A stretch of 64,000 bases of DNA from Stereum hirsutum FP-91666 SS1 (GCF_000264905.1 NW_006763159.1:70901-134900); one strand, 5' to 3'. Numbered from the stretch's first letter, positions 47,481-60,083 are shown. Numbers and translations are program-made. The notes: a model not told the origin generated them from the letters alone.

Positions 47481-50400
47481 ATGCGGGTAATCCACAATAA
47501 CCAACGTCTCTTTGTCTTCTGCGATGCCACTGGTGATGATGATGGATTGATCACTCCAGGTCAGTACTTGTATGTCAGCTGAAAATCTCGCTCACTGATA
47601 CTCTCGCATTTTCGATCAAGATGCGCCCAGCAAACTTCAGCATCCTGTTCATGGAGTCGAAGACACCAAAAGTGAGGAAACTCCTCGATATGTATTGTAT
47701 CGACATATCACTATTTCAGAACTAAATCGTTGACCAGACACATCCAATGCGGGAATTACGAACGTACTTCGTCTCTGCAAGTATCAATTCTACTTGACCG
47801 CGCCTCCTCATCCTCGTCTGACATCTTTGTTGTACAATAGCCCGTGCCCTCAAATCTCAAGATACCAAGTGCGTCCACTTCCTTGTCCTTATTATTTTTC
47901 GTAGATGTATTTAAATGTCGACTACGCGCTGTCAGGACTGGAATGCTGCAAATCGTATTCTATCAAAGCGGTGTGCAACCTGAAGCGAACTTCTTAGGAG
48001 AATTTGTTGGAGACGATGCCAAGCTAAGTGGGTTTAATCTTGAACCGTCTCAATCGATTGAATGTTCCTGATTTATACATCGTTTCAACAGAAGATCAAG
48101 GTGTCGCAGTCGGTAGGGATTCCATTACAATCCTTAAGTACAAATGATTGACGGCTTTCATCCGATGTACACAGCTAGTAAGATCAGGGATGTCTATGCA
48201 TTTCTGGCGCAGAATTACGAGGAGGGCGATGAGATCTTTATGTTCGGGTGCGTGGATGTCTCCACAATTTCGCCTCTTACTGATGCTGATATACCTCTAC
48301 TCATAGCTTCTCGAGGTGAGCTACCAGATATTCTCACCCCTGTGTAGACCATACATTCACGCCTTAAATGAAGGGGTGCATACATTCTGAGAAAGACATT
48401 GGAACTGATCGTACGCATATATTCACGGTTTTTAATTCATCTTCACTAACTTGAAATATATCTACGTTGTAGGACAAGATCGGATTACTAGAGACGGAGA
48501 ATCTTGGTGTATTCTTCAGTATCTGGGGCGCGCTTCATACGGGAAAAATCCATCCTGTACCTGTCGGCACCAGGAAGCCAAGGATCAGGTGAATTCCAGT
48601 CATGGTCCGATGTGTATTGACTGATGCTATAATAATACTTTCAGATGTGTTGGCTTTTGGGATACAGCTGGAGCAGCATATAACCAGATAGAGGCACTGC
48701 GCATAAAGGATACAGACCTCCCATCCAACATCGACGTCGCTCTTCATGCGGTGTCTCTTCAAGAAAATCGGAGGGAGTTTAGGCCCACGCTGTGGACGAC
48801 TCCGGAGAACGGACTTGGTGCGAACCAGGTTCTAAAGGAGGTCAGGGGGTTGCATACCCAATTCTACTCTAGTCATGCTGATTATCAGGTACTGGTATAG
48901 GTATGGTTTCCTGGAGCACATAGCGACGTGGGGGGCTCTTATGAGCGCCATGAACTCGCCGATATTGCCTTGTTCTGGATGGTGGTATGTTTCTTGATTA
49001 CCACAACTTAGCAGACATTTCACAACTGAGCATATCGCTATACAGGGAGAGATCATCGACCACGATCTCTTCGAGGTCAACACAGGCGTTATCATCAGGA
49101 GCAGCCAGCCTCATCCCGAGCCTTGGGGAGCGCCCCAGCCGCACAATGCATACATCGAATCCTCTTGGATGGCGAGGCGAATGATCCATGCTGAACAGCG
49201 CCTAGAAAGCGGAGACATCACTCCAGACACCAACTTCCATGAAAGCTGGAAGTTTGCACCGGATACGTTGACCCTCGACTATAAGATGATCTCTGCGAAT
49301 ATTGTACAGGACGCATTTACGAGCGATTGGAGTCCGAAGTACTGCACTCTCAATGCGTTCGAAGAGAACAGAAAGGCTCATTGGAACCATCAACGGGTGT
49401 GTTATTTTTCTTCCATATTTTTCTTGTATGTGCCATATAACGAGCTGTGAATTGTGTAGACTGATGCACCGATCGTCTTGGACCATGTACATGGCTTGTT
49501 CGGTCGTCCAGAGGAGAAAGTCAAATGGGTTAGTCGCGTTTCACACACACCCTCCTACTCTTGTTCTCGCCATGTTTTACGACCATGTCCTAGATCTGGT
49601 CCCATAATTTTCCCGAAGCTCGAGCGAGGACCAAGATCCAAGGTGGGGTAGAGGCGGATGGGACACCTATCTGGATTGGCCGTGGTTATAAAAACGTTCG
49701 TTACATGATGCTTTGCCTTTTTACCTTTGGCCACAGTCACTGAAACTTCGACATGCATCGTCAGGGTGGGGCATGTAAGTGATGCAGGGAATAATGTCAT
49801 GCGTGGTCTAACTATCTTGCCGGATAGACCCCGGTGAAATCATCGGCGACGCTTCACAAGTACGATTCGCTTGTAACGGGGAAGAAGAGACGGTGATTAT
49901 GAGTAATATCTTCCAACTACTACGCTTCACTGACGACACAAATTATATCAATTCAATAGCTTTCTTTACACGAAATACTCACAGGAGATACAACCTCAGT
50001 CCGTTGGCTCAGAGTCGAGGGAGAATTCGCGCTGCACAAGATTTCTGGTTTCAAGCCCTTGCTGTAATTATTTTTGCTTACATCGCTATGTTGAAAGCAC
50101 TAAGACTAATAACTCCCGATATGACGTCGACAGTGCTGGCGGAGACGATACCGGGGAGCTCATGTATGTCGTCCAGGCTTTTCATCAGGATGGAATTCAT
50201 TGCGGAAACGTGAAAGAAGGCGAACTAGGTTGGTACTCATTCTGACGCCTATAATTTCTCGGCGTCATATTCACCTGTTATACTTTTCATTCCGTGTCAG
50301 CCCACATCGCGTACGATGGTGCTCAATATGAGAAGCAACAGTACAATATCCTAGCGTGGAAATCCGAAAAACCTCTTCGCAGCGTCATCGGAGAGTATAG

Positions 50401-51169
50401 GACAACGAAACACTGGTCGGAGGGCAAGGCTGGCGCATCACATTCAAGCACGATCAACCTGTCTCACAAGGATGCCATCTCTCCTCGCATTGCCGTCGGC
50501 TTGAATTATCTTGATATGCATATAACTCACTGCTTTCGTATACACGGATATACCGACAACATCGGCGAGGGTCATTTCATGGCCCATATTGCTACTTGGG
50601 GAGATTCCGTTGTGTACAACGGTGTACTCTCCTGGTTGAAGCTACCCGCGTGTGATCCCGACATTCGTACTGGCGTGTATCACTGCAGTCAGGAGTCGTC
50701 AGATTGGGTTGCCTTCGACTGGCGCTATGACTCATATCCTGTCGTCTTTGTAGGCATGTGCGGATTCGACGTCGGCAAAGTCCCTCGTCTTTCGGTTACC
50801 GCCACCAACGTCAGCAGGACTGGGTTCCAGATCAACGTGGAGAAGTGGGGGGACACAGAGCTTCACGGCTGTTGGGTAACGTGGATTGCTTTCCCGGCCA
50901 ACAAGGACGGAATATGCGCTGGAAGCTTCGGAAGTAAAACGACGACAAAAAGCAGCAATTCAGGCCACATCCGTTTTCCGTGCCACTTCAAACGACCCCC
51001 CACGATATTCACTGCGTTCACAAAATTCGATCTCGACACGCGGAATAACTTGCGAATGCGCTCAGACACGTCTAACGCGACTACAAGCGGGATGGATTGG
51101 TCGATTGAGACTTGGGCAGACTCCATGTTTTACGACGCTCAGATGGCGTATCTGGCTCTGGAGGATTAG
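47481..51169 (+). CDS. DUF2235 hydrolase + DM9 repeat + H-type lectin fusion
   Basis: The start at 47481 reads MRVIHNNQRLFVFCDATGDD, where DUF2235 proteins begin with a FxDGTG motif (Gly is Ala here). Following exons give TNVLRLCNRALKSQD, IVFYQSGVQPEANFLG, then the nucleophile GFSRGAY, whose FSR is a 9-nt exon (48307-48315). CVGFWDTAGAAY (about 48660) and VWFPGAHSDVGGSY (about 48905) supply the Asp and His, so the triad of this alpha/beta-hydrolase family (related to the Tle1 phospholipases) looks intact. Then GTPIWIGRGYKNGG with CNPGEI and, further on, HCGNVKEGELG form a DM9/DUF3421-type repeat. The last 250 residues hold three H-type lectin repeats (HIATWGDSVVYNGVLSWL, INVEKWGDTELHGCWVTWIA, SIETWADSMFYDAQMAYLAL). 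No signal peptide. A lectin-guided lipase is an inference. Confidence 0.85.
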
Positions 51170-54062
51170 GTACGCTCTATTTTACACAGACCATGCTCCT
51201 CTCGTGGACATTCCGATGTAATATAGGCGGATTAGTGTGCTGTTTGACTATCGCACTGACTGGTTTATGCTTCTGTTAACGCTGTTGCTCTCGAACAGAA
51301 TCGTCTAGTTCATGATCAAGGAGGCACCAGTATCTAGTTGTTTCTGGTGGCCTACCAACGTTTGAAGAAGATTTTTGAGTTTTGTACGATACACTTTGGT
51401 GGAAGATTTTTTCACATCTACTCTTTGGTGGCAGATTACTTCACATGTAGAATATGGCCGACTACTCCTGATAGTATACCTTCAATGTACGAGCCTGAAG
51501 ATGATCGTGGCACATAGGCGTGTTACATCTCGGACTTCACACCCATGTATGCGAGAGATAGCGATACTGAACAAAAGCGGTCGAGACGGGATGTACAAGT
51601 TGTGTACTAGATAAAACGAGCGAAATGGTACATAAAGGCGACGGTGCTCTTGTATCGGCCTTGGTGGCATCAGACAGTGTACGTTGGATGTACGAAGACG
51701 ATAACGCTCCCGGCGGGGTATTTGTTGATTTATGTGCTACTCAAGCAGATTTCCTTCCTTAAATACGCCATAAGATATATGTTATTCCACATAAGAGATT
51801 CTAAACTAAGAGCTGGATGACTCGTTACTCGAAGAAGGAAAAAAAGTGGGTGGTGGAGAATTCACGCTAACCTCAGCAGTAACCCAGCGTGGTAGCCTAC
51901 CTTGACTTTGTCATAGTACTTATATGGGTAAGATATTTCGTAGCTTTACCACATTGTGCAGCACGTTGAGGCATGTGAATATAATAATGGCAAAACTCAT
52001 ACTGTGCTGATAAAACCAACGTTGATGCCAGTACTCAACTCGGGTAGCCTGAAGGCGCCACACGCCACACATCCAGGAGTCGGCGCCGGCGCTAAGTCGT
52101 CAGTCACTCTTTCGCTCCGACCACCATCACCTCTTCAAGCCCTCCCACTAGATCTTAACGGAAGCAGCCTCTCGTCGTTTTCCATTCAACCTTCTTCTAT
52201 GCTCATCCGAATACGTTAACCGCTGTGCCACTCCAGAGTAACATGCGCTCAACATCATTGCGCCGGTGGACCTCCTCTTCCTATTCCACCAATGCAGGTC
52301 CTTCCTACGTTTCCGTCCATGCCTCACAGTCCACCTCGGTTTATCATCGTCCATGGCTTACATTTAGTGAACCAGTGCCCTGTGATTCTCAAAGTCTTGA
52401 AATGTGCTGTTGAATGTAGGGAAACATATCAGCCATGAAAGTGAGTCTGATGCCCTATTCGCTGTCATCTCACTGCCTTACGAATCCACAATATCCTTTA
52501 CCCATACCCCTCGTCTTTCCTTGCTTTCTCCCCCGCCTACCTCGCATTGTCCAAATCACGACATGACCACCCACCAGATATACCAAACCGCACATTCCCA
52601 CTGTATAAATCCGCCTTCTTCAGCTTCTGGACCGCCGCCGGTACAGCGCTTAGAGAAACTTACGAGCCTTCACCGAAATGCCGACATCGAGGACATCAAA
52701 CATATATGCGTAGCTCGTACTACGAAAAGGAGGCGGCGGGCTAGTGAGGGGCCAGGACGAATGAAGATGGAAGGAAGGGCGGGCAATACGAGTAAGAAGG
52801 GAACTCTAAGCAGGTATGCACCGTTCGTGTCCGTTCGTCGTCTCCGTCTCAATTAGTCTCATACTGGTGGCTAGTGCCGGTAGGTCATCAAGTACAGTGC
52901 AAGAATGCGTTAGAAATAGGGTATAGGTGCGCAGACGAGACCAATTATTGACAAAGTAAGACGGGTCTGGTGAGTAACGAGTACGATATCCATTCACTCC
53001 CTCCCTTCCGACCTCATACTTCCGTCCTTGACTTTCTCGCACAGTGATATCGATCTCCTACACGCATGCCACTCTCCACCGATAACTCTGTCACAGTCAC
53101 CAATGACCATGCGCAGCCATATGCGACATCGATTCCTCGCCTTGTCACGAGGCATGTACCGCCAGCGTAGCTCATGCCCATATCTTGCTGACGATTCAAC
53201 ACCGCCTAGGATGTTCATCGCAAACTCAAATCACTCGGCATCCGTTGTAATTACGGTCTGGTGCTATGTTTATCCGCTCTTGCTCGCCCACCATCTTGAT
53301 CGTGCTCCCGATTGCCCGTGGTGTACTCTATCTCACTGATCCTTGTTCCGCTCGCGATGATTGTGCAAAGAATGGGGCGGAGTGAATTTTGCTTCCCATT
53401 CAGTTGCGTTCACCCGTAGACGCCTTTGAGGGAAGAATGGCCCTTTAAATTCAGACTGCATTGAAATGATGATCGGAAGGAGTCCTCAACGTTGGTATCG
53501 ACGCAGACCACCAACACGGGAGGGGCATGGGGTACAACGGAGCATGAAAGTACTTGGATAAGTATTACCTCCCGTCTGGCTCTCTTGCCTCGCTTGGCCG
53601 AGGGGACATCAAATGCATCAGCCTCCTTGCGATCTGAACCGTCTCCCTGGTCCTCTTCGTGCCGTCTCTCCATTCCTGTAGACGTCCTGTGGGAATGTCT
53701 CCCCACGCCGAAGTCACTTCAGCGTTTGGCCGGCCAGTCAATCCGACCAGGGTATCCGACTACGCTAAATCAATAATCACGTTGCAACGGTCCATAAGTC
53801 ATGAGTGCGTCGGAGAACCAGGGCATCCGGCTTCGCTCAGATAGGAGAGCGCTTACAGCAGTTGATTGTTTCCGCTGCTGTGCTCAAAGCGCTACATGTC
53901 TACTCGCACCAACCAGCGTGTTGTCTATTTTAGGTTCTGGCACTGACATATAAGATCAGGATGGGTCTGTCTTGACGTTCGCCACTCAGGTCCAGCGTTC
54001 TGCTTCCGCGCATTATTCCCGTCTACCGAACTCCAGACTACACCCTTGCCTTAATCCCTGTT
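51170..54062. other. Repeat-rich stretch, no intact gene
   Basis: It contains a sequence block (51970-52860, listed) related to 57720-58340, and other short frames without domains. A TATA-like CATATAAG lies near 53948, about 115 bp upstream of the WD40 gene at 54063. Confidence 0.4.
51970..52860. repeat. Duplicated block, related to 57720-58340
   Basis: Several stretches match between the blocks in the same order, for example CATCCGAATACGTTAACCGC (52204) against a closely similar stretch near 57774, TTGCGCCGGTG (52258) against CTGCGCCGGTG (57825), and a segment with TACGAAAAGGAGGCG near 52729 and its counterpart near 58230. Both are broken by stops, so neither is an intact gene. The family is not recognised. 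Confidence 0.6.
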
Positions 54063-56502
54063 ATGGCTGGTTCCAATACGCTCAAATTTTCTGGCCCCAA
54101 CGAGGTAAATGTCATCCCTCTTGATACTCGATCCAATCTCGCTGATGGTCATCGATCACCTATAGCCACGCAACTTCCGATGGCTTCAAGAAGAAGAGGA
54201 ATGGCTCGAGAACCGTATTATAGCCGACCATGGAAATTTTTGTTCTGACCGGGTTAAGACTATCGTCGGAGACTTCCAAGACTACTTCCCTTGCAAGCCT
54301 CGAGAGAAGCCTGACGGTTCTGCTGAGAGCGTAGTAGAGATGATTACTCGGTGGGAACAGATACCCAAGGTGCGTAACACATGCGCTCGACTCCATGAGT
54401 GGTATTGATCATGGCGATTGCAGAGGTTGAATAAATGGATTAAGAACCACCAGAAAGCTATTCTCGACAAGCATGCTCGCGGAAAGCCTCAAACCTCGAT
54501 GAAACGCCTGGCGATCAAGCCCGACAAACGCCCACGCTCGAAGAATGCGAAAGACATGGCGAAGGCTCATGATCCCGACATTCGAAGGATGTGGGGCGAG
54601 CTCTGCGCTCGGGTGAAGAGGAAGGAAATCACCGACTCCGCGAAGTTTAAGCGGTATAACGAGGCCATATCCGAACTTCTCAAAGACGATGCGGCGAGTG
54701 CGAAGTATACCGCTATGGCCTTGCTGGCGAATCTCGAGAAACCCTGCGTTAGAGATAGAGGTGGATCTGATGTTGGCACTGCATCCGGTACTTTTACCGT
54801 TATCCAGTATCGGTTTGTCTTGTTTACTACGCGAGTTGACTCGACTACGATTAAGTCTTGACCCAATTGTGCTGCTATCTTTTAGCCCTGACACACCTGT
54901 TCCGGAACAGCGTGGCGGTACAGACGCTATGCTTGTCGGCGAATCAGTTGAAATGCCCCCAGTACAGGCATCCCATCAGACCGTCACGACCTCGTCCTCG
55001 TCCTACCTGAGCATGTCGGCAACCTTTACACCAACTACATCTTGGGCAGCTCCGTCCCAATCCTTTTCCGCCATGGATATCGACCCCCATTGGTACGGCA
55101 TAAACTTCGGCAGCAGCATGGGAGCCAATCAAGCAAGCGAACTGGCCTACGGGAACACGTATGCCAACCTTCAACCTCAACAGCCGCAATACGGGGCTTC
55201 GCTACGTACGTTGAGGCTCTCCAACTCACCAAAACGGTGATCGCTTTGACTAATATCTTGACGCAAGGGCTCGCAGATACGTCACAGGAAACATATTCGT
55301 ATATTCGAAACGACTACACTTCCATTGACACAAGTATCTCCATGAGAAATTCCAACAACACTCCTGACAATTCTGCAATCCAACAGCCGCATTCTCAGTC
55401 AGCCGCATATAACCCGCCACCTTCTCCCGAAGTCGTGGATAACTCACGCACGGACCAGAGCTCTCTACGACGTAGCATCGTACCTCGCATTCCATCCTCC
55501 CACGACAATCACTCCACATCATCGAACGCCGTCGTCGCTGCTCCTCGCGATAGATTCAAAGGCTGGTCGCCCGCCGGCGACTGGCATGCGCAGAAAGTGT
55601 TCTGTGTGCATACCAATTACATGTCCATATCCTGCCTTGCATTCTCCCACGATGGGAAGCTACTCGCTTCTGGTTCATCGGACCGCACAATCAGAGTGTG
55701 GAACGTCGATACCGGCGAGACCGTTCTTGGTCCACTGAAAGAGCACACGGACTGTGTTCTCTCTGTCGCATTCTCCCCAGATGACCAACATATTGTCTCT
55801 GGCTCTACCGATTGTACGGTCCGCATCTGGGATGCACAGACAGGCGAACAGTTGCTCGAGTTCAAAGAGCATAAGGACTATATCCACTGTTGCGTTGCGT
55901 TCTCATCTGATAGCAGCAAAGTCGTCTCGAGCGACGTCGAAAAGGCCATCTTGATATGGGATGTGAAGTCGACGCGTTGCGTTCGCTGTTTAGAAAAAAC
56001 AGAACTTCTTCCCTATGACTTTTGCTTCTCCGCCGATGATAAATTCCTCGCAGGGATGCGCCAAGGTGAACTCGTCATCTGGGATATGGAGAGTGGAAAA
56101 CGAGTGCCGACCTCACTCCAAGCAGGATCTTTCGACGATCTCGTTTGGTTTGGGGAATGTGCACTGTATGCCTGTATGGATGGGGAAATCCACCGATGGT
56201 TCACCAGAGAGGCCTCAATCCTGTATGATGGTTCAGCTATTTCGCCTGACCGGAAATGGATTGCCAGTCCCGGCGTCGAAAGTGTTATCTACCTATACTC
56301 ACGAGATCCATCTCCCGAAGAATTGGCATCGGAGGACGATATCATGGACATATGGCGTCGATTGTGAGTGTTTTTGTTCTCTGTTCATTCAATATAGGAG
56401 CTAGAGGTATTAATGGACTTTCCTTTTAGTAAACTCGTCGAAGACCGCGACTCGGAGGACGAAGATCTCGACTCTCAGGCCGATTTCGAGTACGATGCAT
56501 GA
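54063..56502 (+). CDS. WD40 protein with unusual N-terminal region, copy 1
   Basis: Exons start 54063-54104, 54166-54369 and 54424 onward. The N-terminal region reads RWLQEEEEWLENRIIADHG, NKWIKNHQKAILDKHARG and RPRSKNAKDMAKAHDPDIRR, then the helical FKRYNEAISELLKDDA and KYTAMALLANLE; it looks like a basic helical (possibly DNA-binding) domain shared with copy 2. A low-complexity linker follows (SSSYLSMSATFTPTTSW). From about 55540, APRDRFKGWSPAGDW introduces WD40 repeats: CLAFSHDGKLLASGSSDRTI, SVAFSPDDQHIVSGSTDCTV and CVAFSSDSSKVVSSDVEKAI, followed by weaker blades. The tail, after an intron at about 56367-56429, is acidic (EDEDLDSQADFEYDA). About three blades are clear, fewer than the usual seven. 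Part of a tandem duplication with 60215-62626. Function unknown. Confidence 0.78.
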
Positions 56503-57288
56503 TATGACGAATGCTCTATTCAGTCACTTGAGTAAGGCCTTGCAGAAGGGATGAAGGGCAAAGCTGGACACGGAGGGGTGCGCATGGGGAGATGGATGGC
56601 TTGCGAGAAATTCCGGACGAGAAGAAGCAATGTGCAGGGGATTGAAAACCGAGAGGATACCGTGTGGCCCGTCTTCCAGGAGATAATATGCTCTCATTTG
56701 TTGTTCTTCTGTGGTGTTTATTTCTTCGATAGCCCTGCTCTTCATTCTTCGCCGTTCTCGTAGATATCAGACCGGTATTATGGTACACTGTTTCTCTTCC
56801 CCCGGCCCCCACATTGAACTACATACGCAATCCTCTTTGACCAGACAGGGTTGTTCTCCATCGCGCGTCTGCTTCGGGTACTTTTAGGGTGTGCGATTGT
56901 CAGACAATTTATCTTATGTTTCCATAATTCTCTGCCACTGATCTTGGTTTCGCCTACACCTACGTGCCGATTGGTTTGCACTTCCTGTTTGTCTGTTTGT
57001 CTGTTTGTCTGTTTGTTTTTGCTTCGGTCCTCGCCACATCTACATGCTCACGCCACAACAACATTGACCGGACGTCGCCGAACGGCACCTCCGCCGAGCC
57101 CGAGTATTTCGCCTTTTCAGTCTTTGTTCGGTTTTGTCGTCGCACACCCACTTTGTCTCGCTTCTATGTACTTCTGCAATTATGAGCCTTTCTGTTCGTC
57201 GGTTTCTTAGTCTGATAGCACTTTCTTTGGAGAAAGTGAACTGTTTGATTGCACATCGTAAAGCTACCATCTTTCCAGGCCTACAACC
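56503..57288. other. Promoter and leader region of the decayed amidohydrolase copy
   Basis: It resembles 62627-63536 in layout and in parts of its sequence, as expected for duplicated blocks. It contains an 8-bp tandem repeat (56985-57016). No gene is seen. Confidence 0.45.
56985..57016. repeat. 8-bp tandem repeat (CTGTTTGT)4
   Basis: Four perfect copies of CTGTTTGT stand in a row. The matching position in the second block (about 63090) lacks it, so it arose after duplication. Confidence 0.8.
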
Positions 57289-57690
57289 ATGGCTCACAAA
57301 CCGGAGAGACCTCGCTCAACGATCATCCATGAAGGCATGGGCGTTGACGAAAGGACACTCGAGAAAGGCCAGGGTAGTGCGCGCTGTCGGGACCTTTCGC
57401 GTACATCCTTCCTTCGCCTTCGTCCTACACTCGTTCGACGTAGGATCGTCTCGCTTCTGGCATGAAACCTACACTATTGAAGAATGCAAAGACATGGACG
57501 TTTCGATCGGACAGGACGGAGGTGGTATAGGGTGATATTTTCATTACAAGGGGATCATCAAGAGTATCGCACAGGGTTTGGCAGGAAAGAGGTTCTCGTA
57601 GGAGATGAGAGAGCTGGTGAAGAGTGAAGGCATGGAGATGGTAGGGGTTGCTGAGGTTTGGGTCATACTACCTCGGTGAGTAAGCATACA
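57289..57690 (+). pseudogene. Amidohydrolase relic, copy 1
   Basis: The start MAHKPERPRSTIIHEGMGVD matches the intact copy at 63537 (MARDLKTSRLATIYEGTDVD). The stretch coding for the signal anchor in the intact copy is missing here. Downstream the bases still match: KPTLLKNAKTWT, then GAG of the intact copy is TAG (57528-57530), and a one-base loss follows at about 57537-57551, shifting the frame. Later frame pieces match relatives (ELVKSEGMEMVGVAEVWV). Three lesions make this a clear pseudogene. The active-site metal-binding region is not present before the sequence joins the next block at about 57700. Confidence 0.72.
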
Positions 57691-57719
57691 TTTATTGAAA
57701 GCCCACTGTACCAATACAC

Positions 57720-58340
57720 GAGTTCTTCGTATGAAGTATCGCCGATTCGCACTCCCACCTCGACATAGACCGATCCGAATACGTCTACCGCCTCGCCACC
57801 CCACAGTTACATGGTCCCAACATCGCTGCGCCGGTGTACGTTCCCTTCCTCCTGTTACACAAATACGGATCCCTCCTACGTTTCCGCCGATGCTGCACAA
57901 TCCGCATATATCGCGCTTTATAGTTCCCGTAGATGATACGCTCCACCTTCACCACTCACTTATGCGCGATAGGGTCACCATCTTTGTGTTCACCCTCAGT
58001 GGACAAGATACTCACTGGGCACCTCTGGACTAAATCGAATCAGATTGCGCGGTAGGCGATTTGCTGACATGTTCCCCCACCAAACCTACCGAACGGCACC
58101 TTCCGCACTGTATATATCCGCCTCCTCCAGTTTCTAACACGCCGCTAGTATAACGCGCAAAAAAACTTACGAACCTTCACAGGAGTGCAAAATCGATGAC
58201 ATCAAACGTAGATGCATGATTCGTACTACGAAAAGGAGGCGACAGAGTAGTGAAGAACGAGGTCGAGCGAAGACGGAAGGCAGGGTTGGAAATCTGGTTA
58301 CAAAGTCAAATCCCGTCAGGTATGTCTCCGTTCGTCGTCT
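57720..58340. repeat. Duplicated block, related to 51970-52860
   Basis: See the entry at 51970. Here the plus strand reads, across stops and frame changes, text such as VYRLATPQLHGPNIAAPVYV, which looks protein-derived. Its position directly after an amidohydrolase relic suggests it may be that gene's 3' part, but this is not certain. Confidence 0.5.
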
Positions 58341-58596
58341 CCCATCTTGAGAGCGCTCGTACTCGTGGTGGGTAGTGGTACATCACCAAGTACAACGTGA
58401 AAACGCGTTGGAAAGAGTGTGTGGGTGCGCGGATGAAACCAAGCCCGCATCCGAGATTAGTTCCCGGCCCCGGTGCTGCCATCGCGAACAGTCACTGGGC
58501 CCTTCGTTCTTATCTTCTCTTTGCCAGCTCTTTGGTGTGGTACCGTCTTGACCGAGAAAACGCGCGCTCTGTTATTTCACAGTCATCGACCTATAC

Positions 58597-59075
58597 GATG
58601 TCCCTTGACCTGAAGGACTCCGGACTCGACGACCGGCAAAGGGTGGTACGGACAGGTTCACGAGAAAGGTGATCGCAGACGCGAACATACACAGTTGTGA
58701 TCCTAAACGTCCACGACTCCCTCATCCTGCTCGCATGCCTTCACTTCACGGCCTTAGATAACATTTCGGCGCTGCCGTGATCCACCCCATATAGCGGTCT
58801 CCTCTCTATCATTCTACTCGCAATCGCATCCTATCGATATTCATCTTGGGCAAAATATATGCTGTCGAAGATTGCAAACACATGTATGAGTTAGCTGGAC
58901 GGGTCGGAGATGGTCAAGCGCTATCACCTCGTGGGTAAGGAGGTTTGCCATAGCTGATGCGTAAGAGGGATGGACTTACCGTCGACATAGACGTGAGAGT
59001 CGACGAAGAGAGTAGTGTCGAAAGCCAGGACTCCGCTGGAGGCTGGGTCACACATAGGTGAGTACTTTCCTTGAT
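58597..59075 (+). pseudogene. Amidohydrolase relic, copy 2 (heavily decayed)
   Basis: Short stretches line up with the intact copy at 63537: ATGTCCCTTGACCTGAAGGA with its ATG region, CCTCATCCTGCTCGCATGCC with the signal-anchor region, and AATATATGCTGTCGAAGATT with the region coding LLKNAKIWT. Later, SAGGWVTH matches the relatives' GAWVTPG. Many stops and indels are present. It lies 900 bp downstream of copy 1, giving three copies in 7 kb. Confidence 0.6.
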
Positions 59076-60083
59076 ATTTATCGAAGGTCCCTAAACCTCA
59101 ATCTCCGCCTTAGTACATAGCATCCTGTGCTCCTGCTCCCAACCCGGTGACTGCTACTTCGCCGTTCTCCCCAGCACCTCAACCAACCACTCCTACGTTT
59201 GCCTGCCGTGATCTTGCTCCGACTCATTGACCCCCTAAGTCACACAACCACACACACGCCTTTCCCGATGTCGCCATCTCGCTCATACTCCCTTGCATCA
59301 GTGTATAGGATATCTGCCCTTGGTCGCTATATCAGCTTAACACTTAGACTACGTTCGTCATCTTCCCCTACTCTCACTTTCCGCGGCCTTGTGCTTGTGC
59401 GCAGAGATATGCATGCCGTACTATACGTTGCCGTTCTGATTATTCTGCAGATATAAACCCGAAGCACACCAAGGTTCCCAGTACGCTTCCAAAACGCATA
59501 ACGAGTCTACGTTGGTCGTGAAGGTGTCTTTGACTCTCTCCACGATGCATGCGGCACTCAGTAGCACGTTCAATTCTTTCGAGCGACCACGCGATCTTGA
59601 ATTCGCAGTATAGTCTGCGTGAAGCTCATGCAGCTCACGATGTGCGTTGATGTTCCCGCTTCTCGTTGTCTAACACTACGGCTGTGTTGTAATATTCGAT
59701 CGACCCGTTGTCCGACTGTGTCTGGGCAAGTATAGATACCCCATGCGTGAATTGCCCCCTAGTTCTGTCTCGCAGCTCCAGGTAGTGGTCTAATGTCCTT
59801 TCCACTTATCACCAAGGTTCTTGAACGCACTACGCTCTAGATTGCAATACGACCCGCGGCTGTTACACTCTATGACCCCCTGATGTGGCGCTAAAGTACA
59901 ATTACACTGGCTACACGGGTGCAGAGCACCTGTTCACCCGTGCGTATAACAGCCTCGTATAGGCTGCCCGACTATGAAACGAATACGGAATGGAAGGACA
60001 TGACTTGGTTATGCTGTGCATCGTGGGTGTGACATCAGCACGCCCGCGACCGGCGCCCAGTTATTTTGGCACGTCTGCATGCA
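59076..60083. other. No gene supported
   Basis: Short open frames only. It ends at the TATA-like box of the second WD40 gene. Confidence 0.45.
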
